Positions 59,433 through 64,000 of a stretch of DNA of 64,000 nucleotides are shown piece by piece (position 1 is the first letter of the stretch; each line of letters starts with the position of its first letter). The notes beneath the pieces were generated by a model. It was not told where the DNA came from and ran no database searches. It worked only from the letters and a program-made list of their open reading frames with translations. Position numbers and translations under genes: made by a program. The stretch is from Streptomyces sp. T12 (GTDB lineage: Bacteria > Actinomycetota > Actinomycetes > Streptomycetales > Streptomycetaceae), in NCBI RefSeq assembly GCF_028736035.1, contig NZ_CP117866.1, positions 310,001-374,000 of the forward strand, read 5' to 3'.

Positions 59433-60683
59433 CTAGACGGCGAACTCGACCGGCAGACTGTCCAGCCGGGACTCCCACGTGGAGGCGGTCGAGCCGAGTT
59501 CCTCCGGCGGTACGGCCAGGCGCAGGCCCGTCAGCCGGTGCAGCAGGACGTCCACGCCGACCTCGATGATGGACTGGCCGATGTTCTGCCCGGGGCACTC
59601 GTGCGGACCCGAGCTGAAAGCCAGGTGCGACTGGTTGCCCTGGACCGCCACGCCCTCGTCGGGCCGGATCTCCGGGTCGACGTTGCCCGGGGCGAGGCCG
59701 AGGAGGAGCAGGTCGCCCTCCTCGATGTCGTGCCCGCCGAGCTCCAGCTCGCTGGTGGCGAACCGCGCCGGCAGGACGGCCAGCGGCGGGGTGTTCCACA
59801 TGACCTCCTCCACCACGGCGGACACGTTCAGCTGACCGCTGATCAGCCCGGACAGCCGTGCCGTGTCGGTCAGGAGCAGCTGCAGCACCCGGGCCAGCAG
59901 GTTGCTGGTCGTGGTGTGGGCGGCGATCAGCACCAGGCGCAGATGGCTGACGACCTCGTCCTCGTCCAGCGCCGCCGGGTGCTCCAGCAGGGCGGTGGTG
60001 AAGTCCGAGCCCGGTTCGGACCGCTTGCGCTGGGCGAGTTCGCCCAGGATCTCCATGATGTGTCCGTTGTGTACCAAGGCGTCCTCGCCGCCCTTGAAGA
60101 CCTGGGCGCACGACTCGACCAGGCGTAGCCCGTCCGTCTTGGGAAGGCCCAGGATCCGGGTGAGCACGAGCATCGGCAGCTGATCGGCGTAGTCGGCCAC
60201 CAGGTCGGCGCGCCCGTCGTCGGCGAACCCGTCGATCTGCTTGTTCGCGAAGTACGTGGCGTGCCGCCGGATGCCGCGGCTGGAGGCGGCCAGCAGTCCG
60301 TCGGTGACCGCGCCGCGCAGCCTGCGGTGCGGCTCTCCGTCCTGGGAGACGCAGTCGGGCCGCCAGCCCACCATCGGCACCAGCGGATGGGACTCCGCAA
60401 TCCGGCCCTCCCGCCAGTCCCGCCAGATGCGGGCGTCCCGGCTGAACTGACGAGGGTTGTCCAGCACCCGCCGGTTGTCGCGGTAGCCGAGCACCAGCCA
60501 GGCGGGAACGTCACCCTCCAGCAGCACCGGTGCGACGGAGCCGTGCTCCTTGCGCAGCCGCTCGTAGATGGCCTGCGGGTCGGTGGCCGCGTCCGGGCCG
60601 TACAGCCGCGTGAGCTCTGCCCCGCCGTGCGCGACGGGGCACCCGCGGGGCGCGTCGGGACCGTTTAAAGTCTGCTCGTTCAT
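59433..60683 (-). CDS. Cytochrome P450, CYP157-like, lacking the ExxR arginine (conservon-linked)
   Basis: A 416-residue P450. The heme-binding loop FSSGPHECPGQNIGQ and I-helix IAAHTTTSNLLA are intact, but the K-helix ExxR is E293-V-M-W296, as in CYP157 enzymes of Streptomyces, which are known to lack the ExxR Arg. CYP157 genes accompany conservons. ATG 60683 overlaps the GTPase stop by 4 nt, so it is the last gene of the cvn operon. Its catalytic competence and substrate are open; some CYP157 relatives are partnered by CYP154. Confidence 0.9.
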   Translation of the reverse strand: MNEQTLNGPDAPRGCPVAHGGAELTRLYGPDAATDPQAIYERLRKEHGSVAPVLLEGDVPAWLVLGYRDNRRVLDNPRQFSRDARIWRDWREGRIAESHPLVPMVGWRPDCVSQDGEPHRRLRGAVTDGLLAASSRGIRRHATYFANKQIDGFADDGRADLVADYADQLPMLVLTRILGLPKTDGLRLVESCAQVFKGGEDALVHNGHIMEILGELAQRKRSEPGSDFTTALLEHPAALDEDEVVSHLRLVLIAAHTTTSNLLARVLQLLLTDTARLSGLISGQLNVSAVVEEVMWNTPPLAVLPARFATSELELGGHDIEEGDLLLLGLAPGNVDPEIRPDEGVAVQGNQSHLAFSSGPHECPGQNIGQSIIEVGVDVLLHRLTGLRLAVPPEELGSTASTWESRLDSLPVEFAV

Positions 60684-61285
60684 CGGGGCTCCAGTGCGAC
60701 GGAGGAGCGATCCTTCAAGTGCCGGATCAGCGCGACGAGCACGTCACGGCTGGAGGCCCGGTCGCGGGCGTCGCAGGCCACGACCGGGATGTGCTCGGGG
60801 ATGTCCAGGGCGTCCCGGATCTCCTCGACCGGGTAGTCCTTGGAGTCGGGGAAGACGTTCAGCGCGACGACGAACGGGACGTTCTGCCGCTCCATCTCCT
60901 CGATGGCCCGGAAGCTGGAGGCGAGCCGGCGGGTGTCCACCAGGACGACCGCGCCGAGCGCGCCCTTGAACAGGCCGTTCCACAGGAACCAGAAGCGCTC
61001 CTGGCCGGGCGTGCCGAACAGATACAGCATCAGGCTGTCATTGAGGCCGATCTTGCCGAAGTCCAGGCTGACGGTGGTCTCCGTCTTGTCGGCGACGCCG
61101 ATGAGGTGGTCGACGTCGGCACTGGCCTGGGTGAGGGTCTCCTCGGTGGTGAGCGGCTTGATGTCGCTCACCGAGCGGACCATGGTGGTCTTCCCCGTGC
61201 CGAAGCCACCGGCGATCATCACCTTCACCGAGCGGGTGCCCCCGCCACCCGGCCCGCCGGGATGGTCAAAGCCTTTGAAGTCCAC
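60680..61285 (-). CDS. cvnD: CvnD: Ras-like small GTPase of conservon
   Basis: A 201-residue GTP-binding protein. P-loop GGFGTGKTT, switch-like T-x-S-L-D-F-G segment (TTVSLDFGKIGL), G3 LFGTPGQERF and G4-like ALNVFPDSKD (variant of NKxD). MglA/CvnD proteins work with the roadblock partner CvnB. GTG 61285 lies inside the end of cvnC, the two overlapping by 20 bp; a longer upstream frame without a ribosome binding site was ignored. Together with cvnA-C it forms a membrane-bound G-protein-like complex as studied for cvn9 and rar. Confidence 0.92.
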   Translation of the reverse strand: MDFKGFDHPGGPGGGGTRSVKVMIAGGFGTGKTTMVRSVSDIKPLTTEETLTQASADVDHLIGVADKTETTVSLDFGKIGLNDSLMLYLFGTPGQERFWFLWNGLFKGALGAVVLVDTRRLASSFRAIEEMERQNVPFVVALNVFPDSKDYPVEEIRDALDIPEHIPVVACDARDRASSRDVLVALIRHLKDRSSVALEPR

Positions 61286-61637
61286 TGAGTACCTCCTCAA
61301 GGAGCGCGAGGTCGGGCCCGCGGCCGGTGTCGTGCGCCGGGATGGGGTCACGGGCTTCGACGTGGCCTGCCTCCAGCAGATCCGTCAGCAGCACCGCGAG
61401 AATGTTGAAGGGCAGTCCGAGGTGGGCGCCGAGTTCGGCCACCGACAGCGGTTCGCGGCAGCGCCGGAGGATCTCCTCGTGCTCGTGCTGCAAGCCCAGT
61501 GCAGGGGCGGTGCGGGAGACGATGAGGGTCGCCACGTCGAGACTCGACGCCGAACCGCCCGGTCCGCTACGCCCCTTGGTGAGAACGTAGTAGCGCTCGA
61601 GACCGGACGGATTCGTGGGCAGGCGGGGAGCACTCAT
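61266..61637 (-). CDS. cvnC: CvnC: DUF742 protein of conservon
   Basis: A 123-residue DUF742 protein. Characteristic pieces are LERYYVLTKGRSGP near the N-terminus and PLSVAELGAHLGLPFNILAVLLTDLLEAGHV, a winged-helix-like segment. Its exact role is unknown, but the family is nearly always encoded between roadblock and GTPase genes. Starts 4 bp inside the end of cvnB and ends inside cvnD. Confidence 0.93.
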   Translation of the reverse strand: MSAPRLPTNPSGLERYYVLTKGRSGPGGSASSLDVATLIVSRTAPALGLQHEHEEILRRCREPLSVAELGAHLGLPFNILAVLLTDLLEAGHVEARDPIPAHDTGRGPDLALLEEVLSGLQRL

Positions 61638-62044
61638 CCAGAGTGCTCCTCCAGGCGCGGAGTGGTGCCGAGCAACTCGCCCATCCTGCGCGCCAGGTCC
61701 CTCATCTGATGTCCGAGCAGGCCCTGGTCGAGGCCTTCCCGGGCGAGGACGCCGAGATAGGTCTCCACCCCGGCCCGTACGACGAACAGGTGCCCGCCGT
61801 CGACCTCGATCATGGCCAGCCTGAGCTGCCCCGCGTACTTGGGGAACTGCTCGGCGACCGGCTGCGCCAGCGCCTGCAGTCCGGCCACCACTGCCGCGAA
61901 GCGGTCCACGTCGTCGGGGTCCTCGGCACCGTAGGAGGTGATGGCCTTGCCGTCGCTGGAGGCCACGAGGGCGAAGTTGATCTCCTGGATGCTCTCCACC
62001 AGGTCACGGAGCGCCCAGCTCACGTCGGTTCCCTGTTGCGTCAT
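61634..62044 (-). CDS. cvnB: CvnB: roadblock/LC7 protein of conservon
   Basis: A 136-residue roadblock/LC7 protein (MglB-like). The fold signatures are SIQEINFALVASSDGKAITSY and LRLAMIEVDGGHLFVVRAG followed by MRDLARRMGELL. It probably acts as the GTPase-activating or scaffold partner of CvnD. Its ATG lies 4 bp upstream-adjacent to the cvnA stop (62049) and its stop overlaps the cvnC start by 4 nt. Confidence 0.93.
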   Translation of the reverse strand: MTQQGTDVSWALRDLVESIQEINFALVASSDGKAITSYGAEDPDDVDRFAAVVAGLQALAQPVAEQFPKYAGQLRLAMIEVDGGHLFVVRAGVETYLGVLAREGLDQGLLGHQMRDLARRMGELLGTTPRLEEHSG

Positions 62045-62048
62045 GGGA

Positions 62049-63773
62049 CTAGTCGCTCTCTTCAGTGTGGTGCTCGGTGGATCCGCGTCCGGCAGGTGCG
62101 GTCTCCTCCTCGGTGGACTCCTCGCCGACCTCCCGGCCGGCCGTGGCGAAGGCGGCCAGACCGGCGAACGAGGCGTCCGGCGGGACGGCGGCGACGCTCG
62201 ACTCCTCCGTCCGCTCCGGGCGTTCGGCCGGCTCGTGCCGCACCGTCTCGTTCCGTTTGCTGCGGCGCCGAGGCAGTCCGCCGGGCGTGGTGTCCACGGC
62301 CTCGCCGGACTCGGCCACCCATTCGGCGGCGGCCGCCGTGCGTACCGGGGCGGCCTCGGCGGACCGCACCGCCGGGGTCGCGGCGGCGGCCGGGGCGGCG
62401 GCGGGCAGCGGACTGAAGTACTTGTGCGGAACCACCACAACCACCGAAGTGCCGAGCCAGGGCGAGTCCGCGAAGGTGACGCGGATGCCGTAGCGGCGGG
62501 CGAGAGCGCCGACGACGCGCAGACCGATGTTGGCGTCCTCGGAGATGCCGCCGATGCCCGGTCCGGCCGCGGTGCCGGTCAGGGCCTCCTCGGCCTCGCG
62601 CTTCTTCTCCTCGCTCAGGCCCTTGCCCGAGTCCTGGATCTCGATGCCGACACCGTTCGGGACCTCCTTGCCGGAGACGACCACCGGCTCGGTGGGCGGC
62701 GAGTAGCGGGCCGCGTTGTCCAGGAGGTGGGCGAAGATCAGCGTGAGGTGGTCCACGAGGCCGCCGTCGACGCCGAGTTCGGGCAGGTGGCGTACGTCGA
62801 TGCGGTGGAAGTCCTTGATCCGGCCGATGCCGCCGCGGACCACGCTGAGCAGGCGCTGCGGCTCCTGCCACTGCCGGCCGGGCCGGTCCGAGCCGCCGAG
62901 GACGCTGATGCTGGCGGCGAGACAGTCGGCGGGGCCGATCGCCTGGTCGAGCTCCATCAGGCCCCGGGCGACGGCCGGCAGCCGACCGTGCTCGCCCTGC
63001 AGTTCGTGCAGACGGCCGCGGAGTTTGCTGGTCAGGACGTGGATGCGGTTGCCGACGCTGATCACGGCCTGCTCGGCGGAGGTCGAGCGGTTGAACTCCT
63101 CCTCGACGCCGATCAGGGAGGTCCGCAGGACCTTGCGCAGGTTGGCCTGCAACTCGGCGCTGACCTTGGCGCACTGGTTGACGCTCGGCAGGACGTCGTC
63201 GATGGCGTCGCCCGCGCGCAGCTGCCGCAGCGCCTCGGGCAACTGTTCGTCGGCGAGCCGGGCGACCGCGGACAGCTGGTGGGCCAGCTGCTCCTGCCAG
63301 ACCTCGGCCTGGGCGGCGAGCTGGGCCTCGTAGGACTGGGCCTGGGCAGCGATCCGCTCCTCGTAGGAGCCGCTCTCCTCGGCCAGCCGTTCCTCGTAGG
63401 CCCGGGCCTGCTCGGCCAGTTGCGCCTCGTAGGCGCCGGACTGGTCACCGAGCCGGCTCTCCAGTGCGGCGCGCTCGGCGCTGAACTTCCGCTCCAGGCC
63501 TGCCACGTGCTGCTGCCACTGCTGAGAGTGCTCGGCCTGCGAGGTGCGGAAGTCGACCTCGGATCTGGTCAGCTGCGTCCGGGTACGCAGCAGGAGACGT
63601 ACGCACACGGCGCTGGCCGCGGTCGCCGCGACACCCGCGACGCCGGCGGTTATTCGCTCCGAGCTCATGAACGTGGCGGCAACCGTCCCACCTCCTAAAG
63701 CCAGCGGCATCAGCCACCAGCTGTACCAGGCGACAGGGGGCCGCGCCGCCGGCGGCGGAGTGGCGAGTTCCAT
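62049..63773 (-). CDS. cvnA: CvnA: membrane histidine-kinase-like sensor of conservon
   Basis: A 574-residue sensor. Two membrane helices near the N-terminus (WYSWWLMPLALGGGTVAATFM; TAGVAGVAATAASAVCVRLLL) are followed by a coiled coil of five 11-residue repeats (e.g. SGAYEAQLAEQ, ARAYEERLAEE) and a nitrate/sulfonate-sensor-type kinase with LTLIFAHLLDNAARYSPP (N box) and DSGKGLSEE, then GLRVVGALARRYG. The phospho-acceptor His is not obvious, as in other CvnA proteins. ATG 63773 has GAAGGA 5 nt upstream. The C-terminal ~130 residues are disordered and charged. Leads the cvnABCD-P450 operon. Confidence 0.9.
   Translation of the reverse strand: MELATPPPAARPPVAWYSWWLMPLALGGGTVAATFMSSERITAGVAGVAATAASAVCVRLLLRTRTQLTRSEVDFRTSQAEHSQQWQQHVAGLERKFSAERAALESRLGDQSGAYEAQLAEQARAYEERLAEESGSYEERIAAQAQSYEAQLAAQAEVWQEQLAHQLSAVARLADEQLPEALRQLRAGDAIDDVLPSVNQCAKVSAELQANLRKVLRTSLIGVEEEFNRSTSAEQAVISVGNRIHVLTSKLRGRLHELQGEHGRLPAVARGLMELDQAIGPADCLAASISVLGGSDRPGRQWQEPQRLLSVVRGGIGRIKDFHRIDVRHLPELGVDGGLVDHLTLIFAHLLDNAARYSPPTEPVVVSGKEVPNGVGIEIQDSGKGLSEEKKREAEEALTGTAAGPGIGGISEDANIGLRVVGALARRYGIRVTFADSPWLGTSVVVVVPHKYFSPLPAAAPAAAATPAVRSAEAAPVRTAAAAEWVAESGEAVDTTPGGLPRRRSKRNETVRHEPAERPERTEESSVAAVPPDASFAGLAAFATAGREVGEESTEEETAPAGRGSTEHHTEESD
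63276..63440 (-). repeat. Five 33-bp units encoding hendecad repeats in CvnA
   Basis: Consecutive units SGAYEAQLAEQ, ARAYEERLAEE, SGSYEERIAAQ, AQSYEAQLAAQ and AEVWQEQLAHQ are 11 residues each. An 11-residue periodicity suggests a straight or slightly right-handed coiled-coil stalk between the membrane and kinase domains. Confidence 0.9.
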
Positions 63774-64000
63774 CTGCATCCTTCGAGGCAACGATCGATC
63801 AAGGGGGGTGTGCAAGGCGATCGCACTCATGAGTACGCACCGCGAGACGACCGATCGCGACCGAGTCAACTCGCAGCGCCGAACGGGAGCTTATCGGGTT
63901 TGAACGCAAAAGGATCAACCTGACAGGTTGGCGGAAGTGAGGGTTCCATCACTGTCAGCCAAGAGCACAAACATCGATAAATGCCTTTACTGACCTGCAC
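63774..64000. other. Upstream region of the conservon, 227 bp to window end
   Basis: Contains the leftward conservon promoter and an inverted repeat (CTGACAG at 63920-63926, CTGTCAG at 63952-63958). GC falls towards the window end. No coding region is supported. Confidence 0.5.

Noticed and set aside
63920..63958. Inverted repeat CTGACAG/CTGTCAG as conservon operator
   Set aside because: Seven-base arms 25 bp apart are close to chance expectation and the position is ~150 bp from the cvnA start; too weak to call.

Overview
The window is high-GC actinobacterial DNA, almost certainly from a Streptomyces chromosome. The support is the composition, GTG/TTG starts with GGAGG-type ribosome binding sites, a complete conservon (cvnABCD plus P450), a Streptomyces subtilisin inhibitor-like protein, SpoIIE-type phosphatases, a CebR-type cellulase operator, and many ECF/TetR/ArsR regulators. 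No rRNA, tRNA, CRISPR array or intact insertion sequence was seen.

Layout, 1-15 kb: a secreted alpha-lytic-type protease with a hexapeptide-repeat tail runs off the left edge. Next come a PaaI-type thioesterase and a four-gene peptide export operon: a cysteine-free double-glycine leader peptide, an HlyD-like adaptor, a peptidase-containing ABC exporter and a second NHLM-type ABC protein, with no modification enzyme. A secreted TAP-type peptidase, an ArsR/SRPBCC pair with its operator, and a Ppx/GppA - small acidic protein - haem-oxygenase-like oxidase - methyltransferase - CDGSH series follow.

15-28 kb: an SSI-type inhibitor with Lys at P1; an NCS1 permease, hydrolase, lactate-monooxygenase-like enzyme and D-2-hydroxyacid dehydrogenase; the first of two unusual membrane proteins that fuse a sigma-factor-like region, a zinc-finger anti-sigma-like motif, a membrane helix and a ricin-type lectin; a Doc/Fic-like toxin-antitoxin pair with a degenerate active site; an ECF41 sigma factor translationally coupled to a stand-alone cytochrome b.

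28-41 kb: a GH9 cellulase under a perfect CebR box, a GH2 beta-galactosidase-like enzyme, a PAS/GAF/SpoIIE phosphatase, a DUF4232 lipoprotein, an ArsB/SLC13-type transporter, and the second sigma/zinc-finger/ricin fusion protein.

41-57 kb: small redox and regulatory genes (AraC/PhyH, aldo-keto reductase, flavoprotein, DUF1348, TetR, azoreductase, ECF sigma, CYP105-type P450 with ferredoxin, LysE exporter, F420-type oxidoreductase, glutathionyl-hydroquinone reductase-like protein, VOC, PNPOx-like, TetR, APC permease, amidohydrolase). This part holds a 213-bp mosaic tandem duplication joining the 3' ends of tetR and the azoreductase gene, and the remains of a cation-efflux gene.

57-64 kb: what looks like a decayed terpene cyclase start, a 576-residue protein of unknown family with a DDxxD-like motif and two CPLC knuckles, then a conservon transcribed leftward: histidine-kinase-like CvnA, roadblock CvnB, DUF742 CvnC, GTPase CvnD, and a CYP157-like P450 that lacks the ExxR arginine.
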